Shown here: positions 33,118-41,826 of the stretch, piece after piece | Numbering within the stretch: position 1 is the first letter of the stretch | Layout: every line of letters starts with the position of its first letter | From: Gillisia sp. CAL575 | GTDB taxonomy: Bacteria; Bacteroidota; Bacteroidia; Flavobacteriales; Flavobacteriaceae | Reading direction: 5' to 3' | Assembly: GCF_000403785.1 (NCBI RefSeq) | Contig: NZ_APHJ01000019.1 | Coordinates: 1 to 64,000 of the forward strand | Length of the DNA stretch: 64,000 nt | Position numbers and translations under genes: made by a program | The notes under the pieces: model-generated | What the model saw: the letters and a program-made list of their open reading frames with translations, nothing else | Databases searched by the model: none | What the model was told of the DNA's origin: nothing

Positions 33118-34671
33118 ATGAGTGATATAGCAGAAAAGTTTGGGATTAAGCAAGCATTAAAGGATCTTGGGATTACAGATGTAAACGATGGAACTTCTAC
33201 CGGAACAGAATTTTTTGGAAGTGGTGAAATTATTGAATCTTATTCTCCTGTAGATGGTTCTTTAATAGGAAAAGTGAGATCTACCACAAAAGAGGATTAT
33301 GAGAAAGTGATGACAGCTGCTACCGAAGGTTTTAAAAGCTGGAGAACCATGCCTGCACCATTACGTGGAGAAATAGTTAGAAAATTTAATGAAGAATTAC
33401 GCCGATTAAAAGAGCCACTTGGAAAATTGGTTTCTTTTGAGATGGGTAAATCATATCAAGAAGGTTTAGGGGAAGTTCAAGAAATGATAGATATCTGCGA
33501 TTTCGCAGTTGGATTGTCTAGACAGTTACACGGACTTACCATGCACTCTGAGCGACCAGGACATAGAATGTACGAACAATATCATCCACTTGGAGTTGTA
33601 GGAATTATTTCTGCTTTTAACTTCCCAGTAGCAGTTTGGTCTTGGAATACAGCTTTGGCTTGGGTTTGTGGAGATGCGTGTGTTTGGAAAGGATCTGAAA
33701 AAACACCTATTACTTCTGTAGCTTGTCAAAAAATAGCGGCAAGAGTTTTTGAAGAAAATAATGTGCCTGCAGGAATTTCATGTTTGGTAACAGGAGATTA
33801 TAGAGTAGGAGAAATGATGTCTACAGATACGCGTATCCCGCTTATATCTGCTACGGGATCAACTAGAATGGGTAAGATAGTTGCGACTAAAGTGGCGGAA
33901 CGTCTTGGAAAATCTTTATTGGAATTAGGTGGAAACAATGCAATTATTGTAACTCCGGATGCCGATATTAAAATGACCGTTATTGGTGCTGTATTTGGTG
34001 CTGTGGGAACTGCAGGACAACGTTGTACTTCTACCAGAAGACTTATAATTCACGAATCTATTTACGATAAAGTAAAAGAAGCGGTGGTTGCTGCATACAA
34101 GCAATTGAGTATTGGGAATCCTTTAGATGAGAATAATCACGTAGGGCCACTAATAGACAAAGATGCAGTGAAGAATTACCAGAACGCTTTGACCAAAGTT
34201 GTTGAAGAAGGTGGAAAGATCATTGTTGAAGGTGGAGTATTAGAAGGTGAAGGCTACGAAAGTGGATGTTACGTAAAACCTGCGATTGCTGAAGCTGAAA
34301 ATTCTTACGAGATCGTACAGCATGAAACTTTTGCTCCGGTTTTATACATGATGAAATATTCTGGGAATGTTGAAGATGCTTTGGAAGTGCAAAACGGAGT
34401 GAAACAAGGACTTTCCTCTGCAATTATGACCAATAACTTAAGAGAGGCTGAACACTTCTTATCTGTTAATGGATCTGACTGTGGAATTTCTAATGTAAAT
34501 ATTGGAACCAGTGGTGCTGAAATTGGTGGAGCCTTTGGTGGTGAGAAAGAAACCGGTGGTGGACGTGAGTCTGGATCTGATGCATGGAAAGTGTATATGA
34601 GAAGACAAACCAATACGATCAATTACACTACAGAATTGCCACTTTCCCAAGGGATCAAGTTCGAATTGTAG
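33118..34671 (+). CDS. Aldehyde dehydrogenase, ALDH7 (antiquitin / aminoadipate semialdehyde) type
   Basis: A 517-residue NAD(P)-dependent aldehyde dehydrogenase. The Glu general base lies in LLELGGNNAII and the nucleophilic Cys in AGQRCTSTRRL. The NAD site includes the GSTRMGK turn, and the family-typical GAEIGGAFGGEKETGGGRESGSDAW precedes the C-terminus. The GQRCTSTRR form and the length fit the ALDH7 branch, which oxidises alpha-aminoadipate semialdehyde / piperideine-6-carboxylate. Its position after 3-hydroxyanthranilate dioxygenase could instead suggest aminomuconate semialdehyde as substrate; the sequence motifs favour ALDH7. Confidence 0.88.
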   Translation: MSDIAEKFGIKQALKDLGITDVNDGTSTGTEFFGSGEIIESYSPVDGSLIGKVRSTTKEDYEKVMTAATEGFKSWRTMPAPLRGEIVRKFNEELRRLKEPLGKLVSFEMGKSYQEGLGEVQEMIDICDFAVGLSRQLHGLTMHSERPGHRMYEQYHPLGVVGIISAFNFPVAVWSWNTALAWVCGDACVWKGSEKTPITSVACQKIAARVFEENNVPAGISCLVTGDYRVGEMMSTDTRIPLISATGSTRMGKIVATKVAERLGKSLLELGGNNAIIVTPDADIKMTVIGAVFGAVGTAGQRCTSTRRLIIHESIYDKVKEAVVAAYKQLSIGNPLDENNHVGPLIDKDAVKNYQNALTKVVEEGGKIIVEGGVLEGEGYESGCYVKPAIAEAENSYEIVQHETFAPVLYMMKYSGNVEDALEVQNGVKQGLSSAIMTNNLREAEHFLSVNGSDCGISNVNIGTSGAEIGGAFGGEKETGGGRESGSDAWKVYMRRQTNTINYTTELPLSQGIKFEL

Positions 34672-34695
34672 AAATAGATATTTCAAATAATATTT

Positions 34696-34726
34696 AAAAA
34701 ACCACCTTGAAAAAGGTGGTTTTTTT
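34696..34726 (+). terminator. Terminator after the aldehyde dehydrogenase gene
   Basis: ACCACCTT-GAAA-AAGGTGGT is a perfect 8-bp stem with a tetraloop, an A run before it and six or more T residues after it, 25 bases beyond the stop codon. Confidence 0.9.
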
Positions 34727-34786
34727 GTTTATGGTAATTTTTGTAACAAGGCTCCGACAAGCTCAGCCTAACATTATCTTTTTAGA

Positions 34787-34858
34787 GTCATTCTGAACGA
34801 AATGAAATGGAGTGAAGAATCACAAATTTGCAAGAGATTCCTTCATTGTCGGAATGAC
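34787..34858. repeat. Intergenic palindromic repeat, copy 1 (GTCATTC...GAATGAC)
   Basis: A 72-base unit bounded by GTCATTC and its complement GAATGAC. It contains a left half (positions 34787-34821) that matches the left half of the copy at 60704 with two differences in 35 bases. It lies just after the aldehyde dehydrogenase terminator, in a gap without genes. Confidence 0.7.
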
Positions 34859-34896
34859 AATTTGAATTGTCAGATTGAGTCTGTCGATGCATTTAT

Positions 34897-35610
34897 TTAA
34901 ACCGAAATGATTTCATTATCTGTAAGCAACTCTTCTTGCCTGAATTTTAAAATTATTTGGGCAATAGCAACAACATCTTTCTCGCAATAAACTGCTATTC
35001 GGTTAATATTTCGCTCTTCATAAAACACATCTCTAACTTCAGAGCCATCAATGTCATCTTTTGGTGATGGAATATTAAGCACATTGGTAAGTAGTTTAAG
35101 AGAAGTATAATTTTTATAGTCACCAAACTTCCATAATTCTAAGGTGTCTAAATGTGGCACTTCCCAAGGTTTCTTTCCAAATAGATTTAGTTTAGATGGA
35201 AGTGAGAGTCCATTGATGATCATTCTTCTGGCAATGAAAGGAAAATCGAATTCCTTCCCGTTATGTGCACATAAAAGATGATGATCTTTATAAAAGTGTG
35301 TGCTAAGTAAATTCGAGAAATCCTTTAATATCTTTTCTTCCCCTCCTTTAAAAGTTGTTAGCCTAAAACTTCTGGAATCCTCTTTGTTTTTAAAAAAGCC
35401 TACAGAGATACATGCTATTTTTCCGAACTCGGCCCAAATCCCTGCACGCACATAATATTCTTCTGGAGTAAATTCTTCTTTTCGCTGATACTTAGATTTC
35501 TCTCCCCAAAGCTGTTGTTTGATAGGGGAAAGCTCTTGGAAAGTTCGAGTTTCAGGTACTGTTTCTATATCCAGGAATAGGATGTGTTCTAATAATAATT
35601 TATGAAGCAT
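34897..35610 (-). CDS. Predicted 3'-5' exonuclease, PolB-like DnaQ fold
   Basis: A 237-residue DEDD-type exonuclease related to the proofreading domain of family B polymerases. Exo I is FLDIETVPE near residue 12, Exo II is in CAHNGKEFDFPFIARRM, and Exo III is YCEKDVVAIAQIIL. No polymerase domain is attached. I chose ATG 35610, which overlaps the stop of the upstream serine hydrolase by 11 bases, over an earlier ATG inside that gene. It is the last of a probable minus-strand run from the CNNM protein through ogt and the hydrolase. The cellular role of this stand-alone type is unclear. Confidence 0.85.
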   Translation of the reverse strand: MLHKLLLEHILFLDIETVPETRTFQELSPIKQQLWGEKSKYQRKEEFTPEEYYVRAGIWAEFGKIACISVGFFKNKEDSRSFRLTTFKGGEEKILKDFSNLLSTHFYKDHHLLCAHNGKEFDFPFIARRMIINGLSLPSKLNLFGKKPWEVPHLDTLELWKFGDYKNYTSLKLLTNVLNIPSPKDDIDGSEVRDVFYEERNINRIAVYCEKDVVAIAQIILKFRQEELLTDNEIISV

Positions 35611-36769
35611 TTTCAAGCATTTTATAGGTTTCATCTATGTATAAGAAAAAATCTTTAGGGTGTTTCTCTCCTTCCTCTCTGCGAATTAAATCATGGCCCA
35701 GCCTTACAATTATTAAATTGTCCTCCGGTATTACAATCACGTATTGGCCTAATACTCCTCGCATATAAAATATCTCTTTATTTTTATAATTGTTGAGCCA
35801 AAAGCCATATCCATATTCGGGAGAATCTTTAAATCTAGGTTTTGTAGCGCTATTTACAAATTGAGAATTAATTAATTGCTTATCATTCCATTTCCCATTA
35901 TTCTTAAAGAGCTTACCGAAACGGGCAAAATCTCGGGCATTGGAGGCAATGCAACAATAGGCTTTTTCCATCCCGCTTTCTTCACTATCTAACTGCCAAA
36001 GTGCATCATGCTCCATCCCCATTGGTTTCCAAAAACTCTCGCTCAAATATTTGGAGAGATTCATTTGGGTCGCTTTTTCAATCACCATTCCCAATAAAAT
36101 AGTATTTCCACTCAAATATTTAAAGGAAGTTCCAGGTTCTTCTATCACTTTCAATTGTGATGCTAGTCTTCTAATATCTTCACCAAAATATGCTTTAGCT
36201 GTTTGCGAAAATGGATTGTAATAATTCTCATCCCAATCTAGACCAGATGACATAGAAGCCAGATCTCCGACTTTGAGTTTAATTTGCTCCTCTTTGTTAT
36301 ATTCAGGAATAAAATCGCCCACAGGCTGGTCTAAACTTTTTATGTAACCATCTTTTATTGCTTTTCCTAAGAGCGCTACCGTAATAGATTTAGCCATAGA
36401 AAAGGAATTGGTTTTTGAACGCAAACCATAATCTTCTGCATATTCTTCATACCAAATACTATCATTTTTAATGATAAGAAAAGCCACAGTACCTAATTCT
36501 TCATTAATATCTGCTAAACTTTTAGTTGGCTTTACGGAGTTATAATTTTGGTGCATTGGCCATTTAGAAGAATGGACTGAATCTGCTTCAATAAGCCTAT
36601 TAGAAAATTCGGGATAATCATCTATATAAGCAGTCTTATGACCTTGAAAATACACTACTTGAATTCCTTTGAGGATATAATCATAGTTGAATATATACAA
36701 TAGGATCACAACGAATAATATTGTAGCAAGAAATCCACCCGTAATTTTCAAAAATAACTTCATAGTCAT
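35600..36769 (-). CDS. Serine hydrolase, beta-lactamase class C / esterase family
   Basis: A 389-residue penicillin-binding-like hydrolase with one N-terminal membrane helix (about residues 7-27), so it is anchored with the catalytic domain in the periplasm. The nucleophile motif SxxK is SMAK in SFSMAKSITVALLG. The second motif is YLSGN, where a YxN tyrosine is expected, and the third is probably in the FYMRGVLGQYV segment. Family members include esterases, D-amino-acid hydrolases and PBPs; the substrate cannot be told. Two ATGs two codons apart are possible (36769, 36763). It overlaps the exonuclease gene by 11 bases. Confidence 0.88.
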   Translation of the reverse strand: MTMKLFLKITGGFLATILFVVILLYIFNYDYILKGIQVVYFQGHKTAYIDDYPEFSNRLIEADSVHSSKWPMHQNYNSVKPTKSLADINEELGTVAFLIIKNDSIWYEEYAEDYGLRSKTNSFSMAKSITVALLGKAIKDGYIKSLDQPVGDFIPEYNKEEQIKLKVGDLASMSSGLDWDENYYNPFSQTAKAYFGEDIRRLASQLKVIEEPGTSFKYLSGNTILLGMVIEKATQMNLSKYLSESFWKPMGMEHDALWQLDSEESGMEKAYCCIASNARDFARFGKLFKNNGKWNDKQLINSQFVNSATKPRFKDSPEYGYGFWLNNYKNKEIFYMRGVLGQYVIVIPEDNLIIVRLGHDLIRREEGEKHPKDFFLYIDETYKMLENAS

Positions 36770-36802
36770 TAAAATTAGGGTTTTTTGTTTGAAGAGAAAA
36801 TT

Positions 36803-37273
36803 TTAAAAAAGTTCCTGTTGTATTGGTGGATTTTCTAGATCCAACAAATATTTTTTTCGCCATAACCCACCAGCATAACCTGTTAAAGAACCATCACTTC
36901 CTATAACACGATGACAAGGAGTGACTATCCAGAGCGGATTTTTCCCATTTGCTGCTGCCACTGCTCTAATAGCTTTTACATTTCCAATCTCCTTGGAAAT
37001 TTGTAAGTAAGATCTTGTTTCACCGTAAGGTATTTGGTTCAAGGCTAACCAAACTTGTTTTTGGAAACTTGTTCCTTTGGGATTCAATGGAATATTGAAC
37101 TCCTTTAACTCACCTTTAAAGTAAGCCGTCATTTGATTTGCTGCTGGAATTAAAACTTTTGGAACACTATTGCTTAGTTCTTCATCTTTGTCCAATATCT
37201 TGATTTCTGAAATTCCATCTTCGTCCCCTGTTATTTTACAGATTCCTAATGGAGTACTAAGATTGGCGGTCAT
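36803..37273 (-). CDS. ogt: Methylated-DNA-[protein]-cysteine S-methyltransferase
   Basis: A 156-residue suicide repair protein that removes alkyl groups from O6-alkylguanine. The acceptor cysteine is in IVTPCHRVIGSDGSLTGYAGG, and the DNA-binding helix-turn-helix precedes it (PYGETRSYLQISKEIGNVKAIRAVAAANGKNP-type region). I chose ATG 37273, one base after the stop of the CNNM gene; a longer frame exists but lies inside that gene. This close spacing indicates translational coupling. No Ada regulatory domain is present. Confidence 0.94.
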   Translation of the reverse strand: MTANLSTPLGICKITGDEDGISEIKILDKDEELSNSVPKVLIPAANQMTAYFKGELKEFNIPLNPKGTSFQKQVWLALNQIPYGETRSYLQISKEIGNVKAIRAVAAANGKNPLWIVTPCHRVIGSDGSLTGYAGGLWRKKYLLDLENPPIQQELF

Positions 37274-37274
37274 T

Positions 37275-38357
37275 TTAAGTAGATTTTGTTTCCGAATCAT
37301 TTTGCTGTATAAGTCCGAGCTTTTTAGCCCGCTTTTCCCAGTTTTGGCGAGCCATAAGTTGCATATCTTCAAATTGATCGCTCTCATCCATAATTTCAAG
37401 ACCTAGGAGAGTTTCTATGATATCTTCCATTGTTACCAACCCTAGAGTGTTCCCAAACTGATCTGAAACTATTGAAATATGTGCTTTTCGTTTAATAAAG
37501 ATTTCAAAAAGTTCTGGAATTGGGGTGTTGGGATTAGTGATAAAAACATCTCTTTTTAATAGACTTAAAGGTTCCAAACCTTTTTCATCGATCATTTCCT
37601 CAAGAATATCATCTTTAAGCACAAAACCGGTAATATTATTGGGTTTATCTTTATATACAGGAATCCTGGAAAATTTCAAATTTTTATGAGCACGGTGAAA
37701 TTCTTCAATGCTTGTGGATTCATCTTCTATAGTAGCTACAGAAAAAGGCGTCATTACATCTTTTGCCATTACAGATTTAAATACAAGTAGATTCTTGATC
37801 ACTGTAGTTTCCTTTTCTTCAAAAAAGCCTTCTTCTTCAGCTGCGTCAGTAATTGCCAAAAACTCCTCCCTGCTCATTGTGCTAACATGTGCCGACTTAC
37901 CAATTAATTTAGTGGTAAGCATCATCAACCAAAGAACTCCTGTGTATTTTAAAGGAAAAATTAAAATCTTTAAAGTTATAACAGTGAATTTTCCCAGCGA
38001 TTGCCAGTAAGTTGCTCCTATTGTTTTTGGAACTATTTCAGAAAGGATTAGAATTGCCAAAGTCATAACAGCAGATACAATGCCTACTGAATTTCCTCCA
38101 TCTCCAAACACTTTTTCTGCCTGCACTCCAACAAGAATTGCACCCACGGTATGGGCAACTGTGTTTAAAGTTAAAATGGCGATAAGAGGTTTGTCTATAT
38201 CTTTTTTGAAATGTGTTAATGTGGTTGCATATGCTTTGCCTTCCTTTTTTTTAACACGGATAAACGTTGGGGTAATGCTTAATAAAACGGCTTCAAGAAT
38301 AGAGCATAGGAATGAAAAAAAGATGGCAAGCGTAGCATATAGTATAAGTAAGCTCAT
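37275..38357 (-). CDS. Hemolysin family protein: CNNM (DUF21) membrane domain with CBS pair
   Basis: A 360-residue membrane protein of the CorC/CNNM group, linked to magnesium/cobalt homeostasis or efflux. It has four predicted membrane segments in the N-terminal DUF21 domain (about 1-170, with LSEIVPKTIGATYW), then two CBS domains (MTPFSVATIEDESTSIEEF; ITNPNTPIPELFEIF) that normally bind nucleotides. It lacks the C-terminal CorC_HlyC domain, ending soon after the second CBS. I chose ATG 38357, which places the first helix at the start, over GTG 38429. It is followed directly by ogt. Confidence 0.9.
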   Translation of the reverse strand: MSLLILYATLAIFFSFLCSILEAVLLSITPTFIRVKKKEGKAYATTLTHFKKDIDKPLIAILTLNTVAHTVGAILVGVQAEKVFGDGGNSVGIVSAVMTLAILILSEIVPKTIGATYWQSLGKFTVITLKILIFPLKYTGVLWLMMLTTKLIGKSAHVSTMSREEFLAITDAAEEEGFFEEKETTVIKNLLVFKSVMAKDVMTPFSVATIEDESTSIEEFHRAHKNLKFSRIPVYKDKPNNITGFVLKDDILEEMIDEKGLEPLSLLKRDVFITNPNTPIPELFEIFIKRKAHISIVSDQFGNTLGLVTMEDIIETLLGLEIMDESDQFEDMQLMARQNWEKRAKKLGLIQQNDSETKST

Positions 38358-38542
38358 TATTGCGATTAAGTTTAGAACTCTAAAATAAGGATTCTTTACT
38401 ACAATTTTCCTAAAGTATTGATAAAGCACTTAATCCCTTCATGGCAATTTTAGGTCTCGAGCTTAAATTTAAATTTTATAAATATTTGATTATCCACAAT
38501 TTTATAAATACACCCAAAATACTTGCTCTAGGCGATTAAATA

Positions 38543-38583
38543 AAAAGCTGCTACAGAAAATATTTTCTGATAGCAGCTTTTAT
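38543..38583 (-). terminator. Terminator after the 162-residue membrane protein gene
   Basis: AAAGCTGCTA and TAGCAGCTTT frame an inner AGAAAATATTTTCT palindrome, giving a long, nearly perfect stem, with TTTTTATTT following on the minus strand. It lies about 70 bases after the stop of the gene at 38651. Confidence 0.75.
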
Positions 38584-38650
38584 ATTCTTTATTCAATTAA
38601 CTCCGAATATTAGAAAAGTTGAGCAATGAGAACTAATCTTAGCAATCAAT

Positions 38651-39139
38651 TTATGCTGAAAGATTAGACTTTATAAGTTTATCCCATTTATTCGCCATGA
38701 ATAACTGTGCATCGGCATCTAAACTATCATTATCATCTTCATCATAAAATATCACTTCTTTCACTTTCTCTTTAGAATTGTTCTTTAATAATTCCAAACC
38801 AATGTGAGTTAAAGCAAGTTTATTCTGATTTCCGATTTTTTGTTGATGCCCGGATTTGGCAACAACACTTTGTCCTACATTTTTAAGATCTATCACTTCA
38901 TATTTAGAATGATCTGTTGGATCTATCACTAAGAATTTTTTTGTGTTACTGTCTAAACCAAGTAATAATGAGTTGGTTATTTCAATTTGATCCAATTTCA
39001 TATTATGTTCTGTAGCAAGACTGTGTAACCTTTTCTTAACCTTATTTTCCTTAGCCGAATGGCTTATGATCATGTATATGATAGGTCCAACGAATAAAGC
39101 TAATAGGACGATACCCATTATAACTGATGAATTTTCCAT
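38651..39139 (-). CDS. Uncharacterised membrane-anchored protein (162 aa)
   Basis: I do not recognise this family. The protein has one N-terminal membrane helix (about residues 5-26), then a soluble, mixed alpha/beta part rich in charged residues (residues 30-150), including FLVIDPTDHSKYEVIDL, which looks like a beta hairpin, and an acidic loop YDEDDNDSLD. This suggests a small domain facing the cytoplasm. It stands alone, with its own terminator. The coding pattern looks real (regular codon use, ATG start, AT-rich flanks). No function is proposed. Confidence 0.7.
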   Translation of the reverse strand: MENSSVIMGIVLLALFVGPIIYMIISHSAKENKVKKRLHSLATEHNMKLDQIEITNSLLLGLDSNTKKFLVIDPTDHSKYEVIDLKNVGQSVVAKSGHQQKIGNQNKLALTHIGLELLKNNSKEKVKEVIFYDEDDNDSLDADAQLFMANKWDKLIKSNLSA

Positions 39140-39325
39140 TTTAAATTAATTTTAAGTAGTGCAATAAAAAACGTCTTTCTTAAAAGTGGCAAAAACGCAA
39201 TCACTCAAAAATCAGTTTTCGTAAATTTTTTTGTTTAATTTTTTCTGATGAGTTGAAAACAAGAATAAATAGATCTCTATTACTTATAAAGACCATATAT
39301 TTTCAAGAATACAACGAAAAAAGTC

Positions 39326-39682
39326 TTACCAAAAAAACTGAAATGGAAATATATTCTGTGAGAGTAGGTTCTTAAGATCTGGATTATAGTACCACAGATC
39401 TAAAGTGTAACAACGACTAAGAGGTTCCGAAGAATTAAAACTATTTATACCAATCCCAGTTGATGTTAAATAATCTGGGTTTGACGCTATTTCTATAACT
39501 ACAGAAATCGAGACTTCTTCAGTAAAGATAGCCTTTGTATTGTTCTCTGTTTTTATGGAATAAGAATGGCTGGAATTATGATCCAACGATTCTGAAGGGT
39601 ATGAATATGCAGAACTGCTAACTACATTAAATAATGTAAGTAGTAATAACGAAATACTAAATGATAGTTTCTTGATCTTCAC
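39326..39682 (-). CDS. Small secreted protein of unknown function with an aromatic C-terminal tail
   Basis: A 118-residue product with a clear Sec signal peptide (KIKKLSFSISLLLLTLFNVVSSSAYS) and a mature part of about 90 residues that is Ser/Asn-rich. It ends in an aromatic run, IFPFQFFW. No family is recognised, and it may be anchored or exposed at the surface. The start is GTG at 39682, and the -7 promoter box TACATTTG ends four bases before it, so the message may be leaderless. It stands between hemB and the 162-residue protein. Because the gene is short and lacks known relatives, confidence that it is expressed is moderate. Confidence 0.62.
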   Translation of the reverse strand: MKIKKLSFSISLLLLTLFNVVSSSAYSYPSESLDHNSSHSYSIKTENNTKAIFTEEVSISVVIEIASNPDYLTSTGIGINSFNSSEPLSRCYTLDLWYYNPDLKNLLSQNIFPFQFFW

Positions 39683-39686
39683 CTAA

Positions 39687-39694
39687 CAAATGTA
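39687..39694 (-). promoter_or_regulatory. Putative -7 box, four bases before the GTG start of the small secreted protein
   Basis: TACATTTG on the minus strand is followed by TTAG and GTG. An ATTG at 17 bases upstream (39715-39712) may serve as the -33 element, which is within the looser spacing reported for Flavobacterium. Confidence 0.5.
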
Positions 39695-39714
39695 CATTAA
39701 AACAGAATTCGCAA

Positions 39715-39746
39715 TAAAAAAATTAAGCTAAATTTTAAAAGCTTAA
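39715..39746 (-). terminator. AT-rich terminator overlapping the hemB stop codon
   Basis: TTAAGCT and AGCTTAA form a 7-bp stem that includes the hemB TAA stop (39745-39743), followed on the minus strand by seven T residues. It is weak but well placed. Confidence 0.5.
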
Positions 39747-40717
39747 GAAATTAATTTTACAGCATCTTTTGCAAAGTAACTTGCAATCATATTGGCACCT
39801 GCACGTTTAATTGCAGTTAATTGCTCCATCATAACTGCATCATGATCTAGCCAGCCTTTCTCTGAAGCAGCTTTTATCATTGCATATTCACCGCTAACCT
39901 GATAAACCGCAACAGGAACTGTTACTGCATTTTTAATTTCTCTAACTATATCTAAATAACAAAGTCCTGGTTTCACCATTACTATATCTGCACCTTCTTC
40001 TATATCCATCAAGGTTTCGCGAATTGCTTCAGCTCGGTTAGCAGGATCCATCTGATAGGTTTTTTTATCCCCAAATCCTGGAGCAGAATCTAGTGCATCG
40101 CGGAATGGGCCATAAAAAGCGGAGGCATACTTTGCAGAATAGCTCATAATTCCTGTGTCATGAAAACCTTCATCTTCTAATAAAGTTCTTATTTCGAATA
40201 TTCTACCATCCATCATATCGCTTGGCGCAACAAAATCGGCACCAGCAATGGCATGAGAAAGGGACATTTCCGCTAAGATTGCGGTAGTATCATCATTCAA
40301 TATTTTTCCATCGGCTACCACACCATCATGTCCAAAAGAAGAATAAGGATCTAAAGCAATATCTGTTATTACTAACATTTCAGGAACAGCATTCTTTACA
40401 GTTTTAACTGCTCGCTGCATTAAACCTTCAGCATTTAAAGCTTCGGTCCCTGCATTATCTTTTAAATTGTCCGGAACTTTCACAAAAAGCAACACAGATT
40501 TAAGTCCCATTTTCCAAATTTCTTTCACTTCTTTTTCTAATAGATCTAAACTGAATCTATAATAATTAGGCATAGATGCGATCTCTTCCTTAACTCCTTT
40601 TCCTTCTACTACAAATAAGGGTACTAAAAAGTCATTTGGAGAGAGGATATTTTCTCTAACCAAGGATCTAATAGTTTCGTTAGTTCTAAGTCTTCTATTT
40701 CTTCTTAATGGATACAT
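39743..40717 (-). CDS. hemB: Porphobilinogen synthase (delta-aminolevulinate dehydratase)
   Basis: Condenses two aminolevulinate molecules to porphobilinogen in haem synthesis. The 324-residue product begins with the family's RxRRLRxN arm (PLRRNRRLRTNETI). The Schiff-base lysines are in SYSAKYASAFYGPFRDA and VMVKPGLCYLD. The metal segment reads DIALDPYSSFGHDG, with Asp where zinc-dependent enzymes have Cys, so this is the magnesium-type, zinc-independent form. It is separate from the main hem operon, and divergent from the ABC transporter genes. Confidence 0.97.
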   Translation of the reverse strand: MYPLRRNRRLRTNETIRSLVRENILSPNDFLVPLFVVEGKGVKEEIASMPNYYRFSLDLLEKEVKEIWKMGLKSVLLFVKVPDNLKDNAGTEALNAEGLMQRAVKTVKNAVPEMLVITDIALDPYSSFGHDGVVADGKILNDDTTAILAEMSLSHAIAGADFVAPSDMMDGRIFEIRTLLEDEGFHDTGIMSYSAKYASAFYGPFRDALDSAPGFGDKKTYQMDPANRAEAIRETLMDIEEGADIVMVKPGLCYLDIVREIKNAVTVPVAVYQVSGEYAMIKAASEKGWLDHDAVMMEQLTAIKRAGANMIASYFAKDAVKLIS

Positions 40718-40948
40718 AGGAATTCACTTTTTGTTAGACAAATTAACGGACTAACGAATTTATGGCCATCTTTTGCTGGCGAAATTTGTATCCTGTTAAT
40801 TTGCAATTGCAAATATAAAGCATGCTTTAGAATTTCTTTGCATATAGCTGTGCGGATTATATTCTCTAAATCTAGGCTGAAATTGTAACGTTATTGCTTA
40901 TTAGTTACTAACTAGTTATAAAGATAAAATCCAACTTAACCAATTACT

Positions 40949-41824
40949 ATGCTTTCCATAAAGAATTTAAACAAGACATATCCAAACGGGACACAGGCGC
41001 TTAACAATGTTAATTTAGAAATAGACAAAGGGATGTTTGGCCTCTTAGGTCCAAATGGTGCAGGAAAATCTACTCTAATGCGCACGATTGCCACTTTGCA
41101 AATGAGTGATTCTGGAAGTATAGAATTTAATGGAATAGATGTTTTTAGAGAGCCGGAAGAACTTAGAAAAGTTTTAGGATATCTACCACAGGATTTTGGG
41201 GTGTATCCAAAAGTTTCTGCAGAAATGATGCTAAATCATATCGCTAAAATTAAAGGAATCAATAATAAGAGCGATAGAGCTGCTTATGTAGCAGACCTTT
41301 TGAATAAGGTGAATTTATATAAATTCAGAAAAAGAAATCTTGGAGATTATTCGGGAGGTATGCGTCAGCGTTTTGGAATTGCACAGGCTTTAATTGGAAA
41401 CCCCAAGTTAATTATTGTAGATGAGCCTACAGCAGGTTTAGATCCTTTGGAGCGTAACCGATTTCATAATTTATTGAGTGAATTGGGAGAAGATGCAGTG
41501 GTTATTTTATCTACCCATATTGTAGATGATGTTGTTAATTTATGTACTAATATGGCTGTTTTTAATGAGGGTTCTGTTGTAGTTCAAGGTCATCCTTTAG
41601 AATTATCAAATTCATTAAATGGACGAATTTTTAGAAAGAAAATTGATAAGGAAGAATTAGAGAAATATCAGGAAGAATACAGTGTGCTATCTGCTTATTT
41701 GAGAAGTGGGCAGCTAAACGTAAATGTTTATGCTGAATCACAGCCAGGAGATGGTTTTATAGCAGTGAACAATACTTTGGAAGATTTTTATTTCTATAGT
41801 ATTAACCAACCTCAAACTGTATAA
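40949..41824 (+). CDS. ABC transporter ATP-binding protein
   Basis: A 291-residue ATPase subunit. Walker A is GPNGAGKST at about residues 35-43, the Q-loop is in LPQDFGVYP, the signature is YSGGMRQRFGIAQAL, and Walker B is LIIVDEPTAGLDP, with the switch His in ILSTHIVDD. The C-terminal extension of about 70 residues is typical of CcmA/NatA-like exporter ATPases. It is followed two bases later by the permease/peptidase fusion, so the two form one transporter. Confidence 0.95.
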   Translation: MLSIKNLNKTYPNGTQALNNVNLEIDKGMFGLLGPNGAGKSTLMRTIATLQMSDSGSIEFNGIDVFREPEELRKVLGYLPQDFGVYPKVSAEMMLNHIAKIKGINNKSDRAAYVADLLNKVNLYKFRKRNLGDYSGGMRQRFGIAQALIGNPKLIIVDEPTAGLDPLERNRFHNLLSELGEDAVVILSTHIVDDVVNLCTNMAVFNEGSVVVQGHPLELSNSLNGRIFRKKIDKEELEKYQEEYSVLSAYLRSGQLNVNVYAESQPGDGFIAVNNTLEDFYFYSINQPQTV

Positions 41825-41826
41825 TT

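Noticed and set aside
37273-37399. Longer Ogt frame inside the CNNM gene
   Set aside because: The extension lies wholly within the 3' end of the CNNM gene, is not Ogt-like, and the ATG one base after the CNNM stop is a normal coupled start.
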